DNA of 64,000 nucleotides from positions 186,001-250,000 of the forward strand of contig JAHBXD010000003.1 of the NCBI GenBank assembly GCA_019636695.1, given 5' to 3'. A program made the translations under genes and the position numbers. The stretch is from Phycisphaeraceae bacterium. GTDB taxonomy: Bacteria; Planctomycetota; Phycisphaerae; Phycisphaerales; UBA1924. Below the pieces are notes generated by a model that was not told the DNA's origin, searched no databases, and was given only the letters and a program-made list of their open reading frames with translations. Numbering within the stretch: position 1 is the stretch's first letter; each line of letters opens with the position of its first letter. This document shows, in pieces, positions 8,473 through 16,495 of this stretch.

Positions 8473-9663
8473 ATGACCGCCACGCCCGTCATCGTCGCCG
8501 CAAAACGCACCCCCATCGGCAAGTTCTTCGGCTCGCTCGCCGCGACGCCCTCTCCCGTTCTCGGCGCATACGCCATCAAGGCCGTTTTTGACTCCGCTCC
8601 CGCGGTCAAAGATCACGTCGATGAATGCATCATGGGCTGCGTGCTCCAGGCCGGGCTTGGGCAAAACCCCGCCCGTCAGGCCGGTCTCAAAGCCGGCCTC
8701 CCCTCCACGCTCTCCGCCAAGACCATCAACAAAGTCTGCGGTAGCGGCCTCGAAGCCGTCATGCTCGCCGCACAGGCCATCAAAGCAGGCGATGCCCACT
8801 GCGTCATCGCCGGCGGCTTTGAGAACATGACCGCCGCACCCCACTTTGCATCCCTCCGCAATGGCATCAAGTTCGGTGATGCCGCATTCAAAGACCACAT
8901 GCAGTTTGACGGCCTGACTTGCGCCTTTGAAGGCTGCGGCATGACCAACAGCGCTGACTACATTGCCAAGAAGTTCGACATCAGCCGCACCGAACAAGAC
9001 CGATTCAGCGCGCAAAGCCACCAGCGCGCGGCCGAAGCCGCCAAGCAGGGTTTCTTCAAGAATGAAATCGTCGCCCTCACGGGCGAGCAACTCGGCAACC
9101 GCAAAAACCCCGGTCCCGAGGGTGGGCTGTCAACTGACGAAGGCATTCGCGCCGAAAGCACCGCCGAGGGCCTGGCCAAACTCCGCCCCGTTCCCGGGCA
9201 CGAGTTCATCACCGCCGGCAACGCAAGCCAGATCTCCGACGGCGCTGCCGCTCTGGCCGTGCTCAGCAACACCAAGGCCGAGCAACTCGGCATCAAGCCG
9301 CTCGCCCGCATCGTGGCCTATCACACCTACGGCGTAGACCCCAAAGACATCTTCGCCGCGCCCATCGGCGGCGTCGCCGGCGTCCTCAAAAAAGCCAATC
9401 TTGCCGTCAAAGACATCGACCTCTTCGAAATCAACGAGGCATTCGCCGCACAAGTCCTCTGCAACATCAAAGAACTCGGCATCGATGAAAAGCGGCTGAA
9501 CATCTGCGGCGGCGGTATCGCCCTCGGCCATCCGATCGGGGCCAGCGGCGCCCGTGTGCTGACCACCCTCATTCACCAGTTGCATCGCACAGGCGCCAAA
9601 CGCGGCCTCGCGACCCTATGCCTCGGCGGCGGCAATGCCGTGGCGATGGTGGTCGAGGTGTGA
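8473..9663 (+). CDS. Acetyl-CoA C-acetyltransferase (thiolase)
   Basis: 396 residues from the ATG at 8473, preceded by GGAGG with 8-nt spacing; the longer reading frame from 8380 lacks this. Thiolases cleave 3-ketoacyl-CoA to acetyl-CoA or run the reverse condensation. All active-site segments are present: NKVCGSG with the nucleophile Cys89, GGGIALGHPIGASGAR with the catalytic His, and LCLGGGNAVAM with the second Cys. NEAFA, another signature, occurs before the GHP motif. The length is typical of the family. Its place beside a hydratase and an acyl-CoA dehydrogenase suggests degradative use, but biosynthetic acetoacetyl-CoA thiolases share the same motifs. Confidence 0.95.
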   Translation: MTATPVIVAAKRTPIGKFFGSLAATPSPVLGAYAIKAVFDSAPAVKDHVDECIMGCVLQAGLGQNPARQAGLKAGLPSTLSAKTINKVCGSGLEAVMLAAQAIKAGDAHCVIAGGFENMTAAPHFASLRNGIKFGDAAFKDHMQFDGLTCAFEGCGMTNSADYIAKKFDISRTEQDRFSAQSHQRAAEAAKQGFFKNEIVALTGEQLGNRKNPGPEGGLSTDEGIRAESTAEGLAKLRPVPGHEFITAGNASQISDGAAALAVLSNTKAEQLGIKPLARIVAYHTYGVDPKDIFAAPIGGVAGVLKKANLAVKDIDLFEINEAFAAQVLCNIKELGIDEKRLNICGGGIALGHPIGASGARVLTTLIHQLHRTGAKRGLATLCLGGGNAVAMVVEV

Positions 9664-9926
9664 AGACCGAGTGAACCCAGGGACTGCACGCCCATGGGTT
9701 AGGCGGCAAGACATTGGTGCACAACCATGTGCCACTGACCTGCGAGGCCCGGCGAACAGGTCAGTGGAATCACATACCGTTGAAAACCCTGGCTCGCCGC
9801 GAGCATCACGATCACTTGGACCTCTACACCGCGGCCGAATCGGGGATCACATCTCAGGCGGCTTGGCCCGCCGCATCACCCTCGCATCGCCGAAAACACC
9901 ACCCGCCCCGCCAATCCCTACTCTGA
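9664..9926. other. Non-coding stretch after the thiolase gene
   Basis: Apart from the inverted repeat at 9732-9767, nothing recognisable lies here. Open frames in both directions have no family features, no convincing ribosome-binding sites and overlap one another. Together with the amidase remnant that follows, the thiolase and flippase genes are separated by about 500 bp of apparently decaying sequence. Confidence 0.5.
9732..9767. repeat. Perfect 11-bp inverted repeat
   Basis: CCACTGACCTG at 9732-9742 is repeated as its exact reverse complement at 9757-9767 around a 14-nt spacer. No T-run follows on the + strand. It is 70 bp after the thiolase stop codon, so it may act as a transcript 3'-end stem. 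It could also be an operator-like palindrome. Confidence 0.55.
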
Positions 9927-10121
9927 CCCGATCGCACTTCGAGCGTGTCCAGCCCACCTCCCGGGCCGAATGGACGGGTGCTGACGTCGGATGAGTTGGC
10001 ATCGTTCACGGGGGTGTTGGGCCACTTTCACGTTCAGACGAAAAAGATAGACCCCGGCCCGGCGCTTGATTGGGAATGGGTGCTCGGAGAATATCGCCGA
10101 CTGGCGGGAAGAAAGAGATAG
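9927..10121 (+). pseudogene. C-terminal remnant of an N-acetylmuramoyl-L-alanine amidase
   Basis: One frame encodes GVLGHFHVQTKKIDPGPA followed by LDWEWVLGEYRRLAG and a stop at 10121. This is the zinc-site end of amidase_2-type peptidoglycan amidases, where a GH..VQ...K.DPGP.F.W block carries the last His and the substrate-binding Lys/Asp residues. Upstream the frame is closed by a TGA at 9924 and no other amidase segment can be read in any frame, so the gene appears truncated and dead. Only about 35 residues carry the match, so the call is moderate. Confidence 0.5.
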
Positions 10122-10160
10122 CGTTGCGACAGTGCCCGAGGGCGGGCAGCGGTAGGTCAA

Positions 10161-11882
10161 TCAAAAATCGGGGAGGTTGAAATCGGGTGCGTCGTTGCGG
10201 CGGCGGGATCGACGTGCCGCGGACGTAGGCTGGGCGTCGGTTTCACCTTCGGGTGCCTCGATGGAAGGGTTGCGAAGGACCGCCGGATCGCGCCTGCCGC
10301 GGCGCCTGATAATACCGACGACCTTGCGGCGCTCTTCGGCGGTGAGCACGAAGAACCAGCTTCCGGCGGCGTAGCCGGTGCAGTACATGCCCACGGTAAC
10401 ACCCAGCACAGCAAGCCCGGCGGCGCCGGTGCGAAGTTCATCGGGAAGGAACCAATAGGCGACGAGGGGAAGAGCCGCGGCGACGCTGACGAGGATGGGT
10501 CGGGACATGGGCCAGACGAACTCGCCAAGGCCGGCACCCATGGCCGATGCGCCCTTGACCGGCAGAATGATCATGTAGGAAGCGACAAAGAGCACCGTGT
10601 ACACGATCGCGGGGATGTAGACCGAGACGGGGTGGTTTCCGCCCAGTGCGGCGATGATCGCCCAGGTGAGTAGGGGCGTTGCGATCGAGGAATAGACCAC
10701 GGTTCCAGCATAGTTTTTGACGAACCCGGCGCCGTAGAGAAGCCGCATCCACCCTTCGCTGATGCCGCGGGCGACCATGGAGACAGCGAGGATCTGAACG
10801 ATGATCGCCCCGAGGGGGATGATGTGCCTGCGGTCTTCGGGCATCTGGGCGCCGGCCCAGTAATGGAGCACCGGTTCGGCGAGCACGGCGATGGCGATGC
10901 CCGCGGGCATGGCGACGAATGTGTGCAGGCGCGTGGAGTGCTTGAGGAGACTCTTGAGTTTTTCTCCGGCGTTGTCCTTGGCGGTCGCGACCCGCGTGGA
11001 AACGGCTTCGAGCCCGAATGTGGCGCCGACGGTAATCATGCGGGCGTAGGCGGCCAGACGCTTGGCAAGGGCATATGCAGCGTTGGCATCGAGGCCGATG
11101 AAGAGGTTGACGATCAACTGTGGGAGTTTGTCGGCGACGTTGAGCGCGAAGGTGACGAGGCTGTTCCAGCCGAACGTGCCGCGGATCTCGCGAAGGGTCG
11201 CGCGATCGGCCTTCCATGGTCGAGGAATGGTTCGACGGTCTGACTTCCACATGAGGGCGACGCTGAGAAGAAGCAGCACGATGACAAGCGCCGAGGAAAG
11301 AATGCCGAATGCACGAATGGAGGCCGGCACGTCGCTGCGGCCCATGAGCAGGAGCAGGGCAATCGCGCTGACGAAGAAGCAGAGGCGGCGACCCACGATC
11401 CATGTGTTCTGGAGCACGAATCGCTCGGACACCATGTACATGTTGGCCGTCGGGGTGAAGATGATGAGGCAGCAACTCATGATGCCGCCGCAAGCGGTAT
11501 ACCACTGTGCCGGGCCGATGAGTTCGGGGGGCATGCTGAGCGCGGGAACAACCAGGAAGGTGAGTGCAGCGAAAAGGCCCGCACTGATCGCGGCGGCGAC
11601 AAGGGCGATCACCCAGCAGGCATTGGTAACCGCCCGGAACTTGGCGTCATCACCGGCGTGGTAGGCGACACCGAGTTCGCGCACCATGGATCGCGTGACC
11701 ATGTCCTGCAGGATGGCGGTAAGACCGATAGTGGGCCCGAGCAGACCGATGAGGCCGAACCCCTCGGTGCCGAGCCAGTAGATCTGCAAGGGCACTTCGA
11801 GCAGGCCGATGAGCAGCGTGGAGAAGAGCCGGCCGTAATTGGTGGCCAGCCGCACCGCTCCGCGATTTGCTTCACTGGCCAT
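10161..11882 (-). CDS. Oligosaccharide flippase / polysaccharide biosynthesis membrane protein (MATE-like)
   Basis: 573 residues with about 12-14 hydrophobic segments across the first 490 residues, then a basic, disordered cytoplasmic tail of about 70 residues rich in Arg. The start (NYGRLFSTLLIGLLEVPLQ, then TEGFGLIGLLGPTIGLTAIL) resembles the Wzx/RfbX-type flippases that move lipid-linked sugar units across the inner membrane. GAGGA lies 6 nt before the ATG. It is followed on the same strand order by a sulfotransferase and a GT4 glycosyltransferase (upstream), which supports a role in assembly of a surface glycan. The exact substrate cannot be determined. Confidence 0.85.
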   Translation of the reverse strand: MASEANRGAVRLATNYGRLFSTLLIGLLEVPLQIYWLGTEGFGLIGLLGPTIGLTAILQDMVTRSMVRELGVAYHAGDDAKFRAVTNACWVIALVAAAISAGLFAALTFLVVPALSMPPELIGPAQWYTACGGIMSCCLIIFTPTANMYMVSERFVLQNTWIVGRRLCFFVSAIALLLLMGRSDVPASIRAFGILSSALVIVLLLLSVALMWKSDRRTIPRPWKADRATLREIRGTFGWNSLVTFALNVADKLPQLIVNLFIGLDANAAYALAKRLAAYARMITVGATFGLEAVSTRVATAKDNAGEKLKSLLKHSTRLHTFVAMPAGIAIAVLAEPVLHYWAGAQMPEDRRHIIPLGAIIVQILAVSMVARGISEGWMRLLYGAGFVKNYAGTVVYSSIATPLLTWAIIAALGGNHPVSVYIPAIVYTVLFVASYMIILPVKGASAMGAGLGEFVWPMSRPILVSVAAALPLVAYWFLPDELRTGAAGLAVLGVTVGMYCTGYAAGSWFFVLTAEERRKVVGIIRRRGRRDPAVLRNPSIEAPEGETDAQPTSAARRSRRRNDAPDFNLPDF

Positions 11883-12139
11883 GGACGGTCCTCAAGACAA
11901 CGGGATCGCGGAGACACCTGAAAGAACAGGGCTTACCCGTGACCGGCGTGAGATGCCCGGTGATACCAGGCTCCGGCCACGGCGAGAGGCACGCCGGGAA
12001 CTGTGAGACGCGGTTGATGTACGGAGAAGGGATTTGGAATGTGCCAGGCACTTTGCGACGGGACGGGCGTCGGCGCGATGTATGGCTGGCGTTGAACTGG
12101 CTGGCGGCATTGCGCATCGCTTTCTCGGAAACCCGCGAC

Positions 12140-12964
12140 TCACCCGCCGCAGGCCTGCACCCACGATTCGTCGGGTTCGTATCCCAGCGTGATAAGCGTC
12201 TTGCCCGCGAGACGATTGAAGACTTCGGCCGCCTCGCGGGTGAAGTGGTTCTTCCAGTCGCCCGCGACACCCTTGCGGATGAAGTGACCGCGGTTTTCCT
12301 CGCCTGCCTTGCGTCCGGTCTGTCGCTCCATGGAGAACTTGTCGACCGCGATCCGGATTTTCCAGTCTTCGACGGATTGCCCGCTGACGTGCTCGATGAT
12401 GCGTTTCAGGTGTGCGGCACAATCGGATCGCAACTGTTCGTAACTGACGTACGCGATGTCTGGCCGTCGGTCGGGTCGATACCACATGTCGATGTGCTGC
12501 GTCCACGTCCAATCGGTCCCCCACGGGTGCTTGTAGAGATCGTCCATGAATTTGGGAAGGTGGGTTCGCGCATCGTCCATGTCAAAGCCCGGTCCGAGCA
12601 GTTTCTCATAATGGGCCTTGACCTGCCTGTGTTGCGGATAATCGCCGAGCTTGATGTTTCGCATGCGATGGAAGAACGCCGAGACCATGATGTCTCGCCC
12701 GTCGCGATAGAGGTATATCACCCGCTTGAGTTTGGGCATATACGGCCAGTGGCTGTGCAGCACGCTTGAGCAGCCGACTGGGAAGATGGATTTTTGCGGA
12801 AACGGCAACTGGAGCACATCGGAAACCATGCGCCCGAGCCAGGTGCCCCCGCTCTTGGGATATTCGATGACGTAATAGAACGGGAATCGCTCGCCATGGC
12901 GCGAGCTGACGTACCGGTTCATCCGGTTCGAAACCCTCTGCATCAACTGTCGAACCGGCGGCAT
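12140..12964 (-). CDS. Sulfotransferase domain protein (PAPS-dependent)
   Basis: 274 residues from the ATG at 12964, which follows AGGGG with 6-nt spacing; an upstream ATG at 13018 is less supported. The 5'-phosphosulfate loop is visible as EYPKSGGTWLGRMV and the 3'-phosphate-binding helix as YLYRDGRDIMVSAFFHR. A C-terminal RKGVAGDWKNHFT matches the RKG..GDWK..F motif of the cytosolic sulfotransferase family. It would transfer sulfate from PAPS to a hydroxyl or amine. Lying between a glycosyltransferase and a flippase, it probably sulfates a surface polysaccharide or glycolipid precursor; that target is an inference. Confidence 0.88.
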   Translation of the reverse strand: MPPVRQLMQRVSNRMNRYVSSRHGERFPFYYVIEYPKSGGTWLGRMVSDVLQLPFPQKSIFPVGCSSVLHSHWPYMPKLKRVIYLYRDGRDIMVSAFFHRMRNIKLGDYPQHRQVKAHYEKLLGPGFDMDDARTHLPKFMDDLYKHPWGTDWTWTQHIDMWYRPDRRPDIAYVSYEQLRSDCAAHLKRIIEHVSGQSVEDWKIRIAVDKFSMERQTGRKAGEENRGHFIRKGVAGDWKNHFTREAAEVFNRLAGKTLITLGYEPDESWVQACGG

Positions 12965-13153
12965 GCTCGACCCCTTTTCACAGGAGGCATGAAGGATTGG
13001 AGAGAAGCGTACTCCCACGGGGCGTATGCATCGCTCTTGACGCCTTGACCGTCAATACCAAGGGCATGACGGCGCGCCGACCCGGATTGCCGACCGTGCA
13101 TAGCCATCGTCCGCAGAGCCGCCTTGGAAGAGCCATTGGGAGCCGAGGCATGT

Positions 13154-14350
13154 TCAGCAAGCCCCCTGCTTTTGCCCTGATCGGGCGTAACACTCGATGC
13201 TCGCCGCGGCGACGCGTTGCCACGTGAAGCGGTCTTCAACCAGTCGGCGACCGCAGGCGCCCATCGCGGCGGCACGCTCAGGGTCGGCGAGGATCCATTC
13301 GATGGCATCGCGCACTGCGGAAGGTTCGCGCTTAAAGACACGCCCGACACCGAGCGATTCAAGTTCGGATTTCGGGAGCAGGTGGCACTGTTCGCTGATC
13401 GCCACCGGCGCGCGGCAGGCCATGGCTTCAGCGATCGCGATGCCGAATGATTCGTGCTCGCTCGGTAGACAGAAGCAGGCGCAATCGACCAGCGGCTTGA
13501 AGCGTTCTCGCCCCCAAAGCGGCCCGATCATGTGTACCCTGTCAGCGATGCCGAATTCATGCACGAGTGCTTCAAACCCGGCCTTCGCGCCGAAATCGGG
13601 ACCGACGACGACGAGATCAACATCGGGGTATCGGGGCGCCAGTTCGGCGAAGGCCCTTCCGAGAATGTCCAGTCCTTTGACCGGATGCAGCCTGCTGAGA
13701 AACGTGATCCACCGTTTCCCCGCAAACTCAGGGCGCTCCTTCGCCCAGGTTCCCGGCGGGGGGAGCGGGTCGATCTCTTCCATGTACACGCCGTTGGGAA
13801 TTACGCCGATCGGCCCTCTGAAACCGAACCGGCGGAGACACTCTTCTTCATATGGGCTGATCGCATGGAGCATGGCCGCCTTGAGAACCATGGTGCGGTA
13901 GCCCAGTGCCAGTGCGATCCGCTTCTTCCACTTTTTGCCGGCGAGCGCCCATTCGTCGAGCATGCCGTGAGGCGCGACGACATAGGGCACACCAAGTTTG
14001 CGACAGATCGACGCCCCCGCCTTGATGACCGGCTCCCAAATGCCGTGCAGGTGGACGATGTCGGTGTTGCCCGCGATGCTGCGGATTGCGGTTCGAGCCG
14101 CCCGAGCGGAGATCCATTCCCCCCGATCAGGGGGGGCAAGACGATGACAAGTGACCGTGGAGCCCGAGGGCAGCTTGGTGATGTCCATCTCGACGGAAGC
14201 ACCGGGCGTTCCAGGTTGGTCCGCGACGCCGTAGTAAAGAAGATGCACTTCATGCCCTAGGCCGGCTTGCGCAGACGCTAAGCGGCTGACCACCATGGGG
14301 GGACCACCTGAGCGGCTGTCGAGTCCGGATATGACGTGAAGGATCCGCAT
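13154..14350 (-). CDS. Glycosyltransferase family 4 (GT-B fold)
   Basis: 398 residues from the ATG at 14350, where the N-terminal MRILHVISGLDSRSGGPP motif of GT4 enzymes begins; the longer reading frame to 14470 adds only unconserved residues. The nucleotide-sugar-binding C-domain shows ITFLSRLHPVKGLD, VVVGPDFG and HESFGIAIAEAMA, the last being the EX7E motif of retaining GT4 enzymes. It should add a sugar to a growing glycan on the cytoplasmic side of the membrane. It is the first gene of the - strand trio with the sulfotransferase and flippase. Donor and acceptor are not predictable. Confidence 0.92.
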   Translation of the reverse strand: MRILHVISGLDSRSGGPPMVVSRLASAQAGLGHEVHLLYYGVADQPGTPGASVEMDITKLPSGSTVTCHRLAPPDRGEWISARAARTAIRSIAGNTDIVHLHGIWEPVIKAGASICRKLGVPYVVAPHGMLDEWALAGKKWKKRIALALGYRTMVLKAAMLHAISPYEEECLRRFGFRGPIGVIPNGVYMEEIDPLPPPGTWAKERPEFAGKRWITFLSRLHPVKGLDILGRAFAELAPRYPDVDLVVVGPDFGAKAGFEALVHEFGIADRVHMIGPLWGRERFKPLVDCACFCLPSEHESFGIAIAEAMACRAPVAISEQCHLLPKSELESLGVGRVFKREPSAVRDAIEWILADPERAAAMGACGRRLVEDRFTWQRVAAASIECYARSGQKQGAC

Positions 14351-14523
14351 CGTGGGAGAATCACTATCGGTCCTCGGCGGCAGAAAGTTCGCAAGCGGCC
14401 GGCACGTGGTGCGGTTTGTCGCGCAGGATTCCCTGCTCAGGTTTCGGACGGAAGGGTCGCGAGACGACAAAACGCACAGGTCAGGTCGAAGGGGGTTACG
14501 GACCGAGGGAAAACCCTAGTTAG

Positions 14524-14543
14524 CCTGCATTGTGCAATGTAGG
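14524..14543. repeat. 9-bp hairpin in the divergent intergenic region
   Basis: CCTGCATTG and CAATGTAGG pair around a TG centre with a single G-T wobble. It lies directly after GAGGGAAAACCCTAG, which is itself a short AGGG/CCCT hairpin. Position and near-symmetry suit either a regulator-binding site or an RNA stem in the leader of the glycosyltransferase transcript. Confidence 0.45.
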
Positions 14544-14680
14544 AGCGGAGCTGGGCAAGGAGAGCGTCGCTAGGGGGTTGATGGGGGGAATACCGACGTG
14601 AAAGGCGATGGGAAGGCGGGGTTCGGTAGATTCTGGAAGATTTCGTGCGTGTCACAGGCGCGCCACTGAAAGCATTTTCA

Positions 14681-14709
14681 TTGGACCGGGTGTCGGAAAC
14701 GGGTACATA
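14681..14709 (+). promoter_or_regulatory. Candidate sigma70-type promoter for the 14750 gene
   Basis: TTGGAC at 14681 and TACATA at 14704 are separated by exactly 17 bp. Transcription would start near 14716, leaving a leader of about 35 nt before the ATG at 14750, with GGAGG just ahead of it. The two hexamers match the consensus at four positions each. Confidence 0.45.
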
Positions 14710-14749
14710 ATGTTTCTGCGGAATCCCCCTTGTGGGTGAAGGAGGCGGT

Positions 14750-15694
14750 ATGAAGGCTTTCTGGGCTTGCGCAGCAGGCTTGGTGATGGCAGCCGGTGCG
14801 GCGAATGGACAGATGGTGACTCCGCCGCCTCAGTATCCCCGCCCGCTGGGACCGGTGATGTACATTCCGCCTCGGCCTCCGGAGTCGATGGTTCGCGACA
14901 TGGCGATCCGGAATGCCGAGCGTCAGCGCCAGCGTCAGATGCAGGAGGAAGCCAGGCAGAACGAACACACGCGGCTTCCAGAGTTGGCGTATGAGTCGTT
15001 GGTCGAGTTGGATGACGGTGGAAGAATCGTGGAGTTGACGGAATGGCCCGATCTGGCCGCCATTCGTCGGAACCCGATGCTCGACCGCCGCACACTTGCC
15101 CTCGCGCTTGAGGTGGCTTCGGAGCGCCAGGCCAGGATGCAGGAGATTGTGCTCGATCACCTTGATGTTCTGGCGGAAATTGACGCGGGGAAGATTGAGA
15201 ACACCGGATTGCTGGATCGGGATGGGATGCGTGAGATTCGGGATGCGATTCGGCCGTTTCAGTCGCAGGGGCGTCTGACGAACGAACTGCAGACTCGTGG
15301 GATTCTGACGCCGGTGCAGGCCAGGTTCAACCTGACGATCGCGCGTGAGTATGAAGAGGCGGTGCGGAGGGAGAAGTTGGGTGACCCGCCTCCGATGGAT
15401 CAGATGGTGTATTTCACGATGCGTCAAGGGATATCCGAGGCGCTCCTGACGTATGAAGCCTTGTTGTGGACGGCCGCCAGGCACGGGGAGTTGATCTCGC
15501 GTGAAGCGGGGCTTGGGCCGAAGGCTGCCCAGCAGCTTGCGTCGGTGCTGGGCAAGGCGGACGGGAGCAGTCGCGCAGTTGCGGTGCAGCTGGCGCGTAC
15601 AGCGATGGAGGATTTTTCGACGCACGAGCGCCGCTTGGTGCTCGAGTTTGCGCGAGATATTCTGGTGTCGGAGCAGAGAGCCGAAGGGCGGTGA
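14750..15694 (+). CDS. Secreted protein of unknown function
   Basis: 314 residues from the ATG at 14750 (GGAGG 4 nt upstream). The first 22 or so residues form a signal peptide ending near GAANG/Q, without a lipobox Cys. The mature part begins with a Pro-rich stretch and then an Arg/Gln/Glu-rich helix with RQRQRQMQEEARQ. The remainder is predicted alpha-helical, with repeated charged heptad-like blocks and no Cys. I recognise no enzyme motif. It is monocistronic: it has its own promoter candidate and a strong terminator 95 bp downstream. It is likely an exported helical structural or scaffold protein restricted to related bacteria; that is inference only. Confidence 0.7.
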   Translation: MKAFWACAAGLVMAAGAANGQMVTPPPQYPRPLGPVMYIPPRPPESMVRDMAIRNAERQRQRQMQEEARQNEHTRLPELAYESLVELDDGGRIVELTEWPDLAAIRRNPMLDRRTLALALEVASERQARMQEIVLDHLDVLAEIDAGKIENTGLLDRDGMREIRDAIRPFQSQGRLTNELQTRGILTPVQARFNLTIAREYEEAVRREKLGDPPPMDQMVYFTMRQGISEALLTYEALLWTAARHGELISREAGLGPKAAQQLASVLGKADGSSRAVAVQLARTAMEDFSTHERRLVLEFARDILVSEQRAEGR

Positions 15695-15789
15695 GGTCGC
15701 TTTCCGTGGGCGACGCCTCGCAGGCGGGAACTCCCACAACACCTTGAATGCACCTAGAGGGATGTTTCGGCGAGTGTGAAAAGAAGCAA

Positions 15790-15815
15790 CGGGCGGAACC
15801 CGAAGGTTCCGCCCG
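15790..15815. terminator. Bidirectional intrinsic terminator
   Basis: Perfect 11-bp stem (CGGGCGGAACC / GGTTCCGCCCG) with a CGAA tetraloop. It is followed on the + strand by CTGTTGTTCTT and on the - strand by TTGCTTCTTTTC. It lies between the convergent ends of the 14750 gene (stop 15694) and hcp (stop 15845), and can end both transcripts, including the long T6SS one. Confidence 0.85.
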
Positions 15816-15844
15816 CTGTTGTTCTTGCCGAGGCCTGAAGGTGC

Positions 15845-16342
15845 TCAGCCGCCCTTGTTGGAGACAAGGTCCCAGTTGGTGGAGACGTTGCCCTTGGGCT
15901 TGCCGGTCTTGTGATCGGTTTCGGTGTAGGTCCAGGTGATCTTGCCGTAGGTGAAGGAGACCTCTTCGAGGGGGAGGGTCTCGCCGCCTGCGCTGGAGCC
16001 GCCGGGGCGGACGCTGGTGACGATGCAGTCGGAGAGCTTGTACTCCATGTAGGGCTGCTTGTCGCCGGTGGCGCGGCAGAGTTCGAGCTTGATTTCGTTG
16101 ATGTGCTCGCCGTTGCAGCAGGCAAGGTTGAGTTTGGGGCTGGTCTTGTCGAGTGCTTTGACGATGGAGAAGTTGGAGTGGTCGCAGCGTTGAGCGCTGA
16201 CAGCGCCGCCGCTGGAGCGAGAGCCGGTGGCGAGCTGCATCACGCCGTGGCTGTAGCTGAGAATTTCGATCCAGTCCTTGTGCTTGTCATCCTGGCACTC
16301 ACCGGGGATCGTCGCGATCTTGAGAAATGCATCAAACGCCAT
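15845..16342 (-). CDS. hcp: Type VI secretion tube protein Hcp
   Basis: 165 residues, the usual Hcp length. The N-terminus MAFDAFLKIATIPGEC, followed by WIEILSYSHGVMQ and HSNFSIVKALDKTSP, matches the Hcp1 family. Hcp hexameric rings stack into the inner tube that is pushed out by sheath contraction. A conserved LPLEEVSFTYGKITWTY segment near the end forms the ring-contact beta-strands. It contains four cysteines, more than most Hcp proteins, including a CC pair. It is the last gene of the T6SS cluster, 153 bp after tssC. The gap has two hairpins that may allow separate, higher expression, as is typical for the abundant Hcp. Confidence 0.95.
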   Translation of the reverse strand: MAFDAFLKIATIPGECQDDKHKDWIEILSYSHGVMQLATGSRSSGGAVSAQRCDHSNFSIVKALDKTSPKLNLACCNGEHINEIKLELCRATGDKQPYMEYKLSDCIVTSVRPGGSSAGGETLPLEEVSFTYGKITWTYTETDHKTGKPKGNVSTNWDLVSNKGG

Positions 16343-16366
16343 GGCCGTGCTCCCTTTTCATCTTGG

Positions 16367-16383
16367 CCCCGGATGGGGGCCGT
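16367..16383 (-). repeat. Hairpin just upstream of hcp
   Basis: GGCCCC and GGGGCC pair around GGATG, about 25 bp before the hcp start. On the - strand it precedes the GGGAG ribosome-binding site. It may stabilise the 5' end of an hcp mRNA formed by processing. Confidence 0.45.
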
Positions 16384-16423
16384 GTTGTGTTTCCCGCGTA
16401 CCAGCGGTGTGCTCGTGGTTTTC

Positions 16424-16439
16424 CCGGACACCCGTCCGG
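16424..16439 (-). repeat. Second hairpin in the tssC-hcp gap
   Basis: CCGGAC and GTCCGG pair around an ACCC loop, 57 bp after the tssC stop codon. It could be an attenuator that separates tssC from hcp expression. Confidence 0.45.
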
Positions 16440-16495
16440 TCCGCTCAAGATAGCGTCGAAGGGCAGCTTTCGGCGCGCCTTGAACGCTGAGGAGA

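Larger units (their letters stand above)
14351..14749. other. Divergent intergenic region between the glycosyltransferase and a secreted-protein gene
   Basis: This 399-bp gap has no credible gene. It holds a near-perfect hairpin (14524-14543) and a sigma70-like promoter for the + strand gene (14681-14709), both listed separately. Promoter elements for the - strand glycosyltransferase could not be identified with confidence. Confidence 0.5.
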
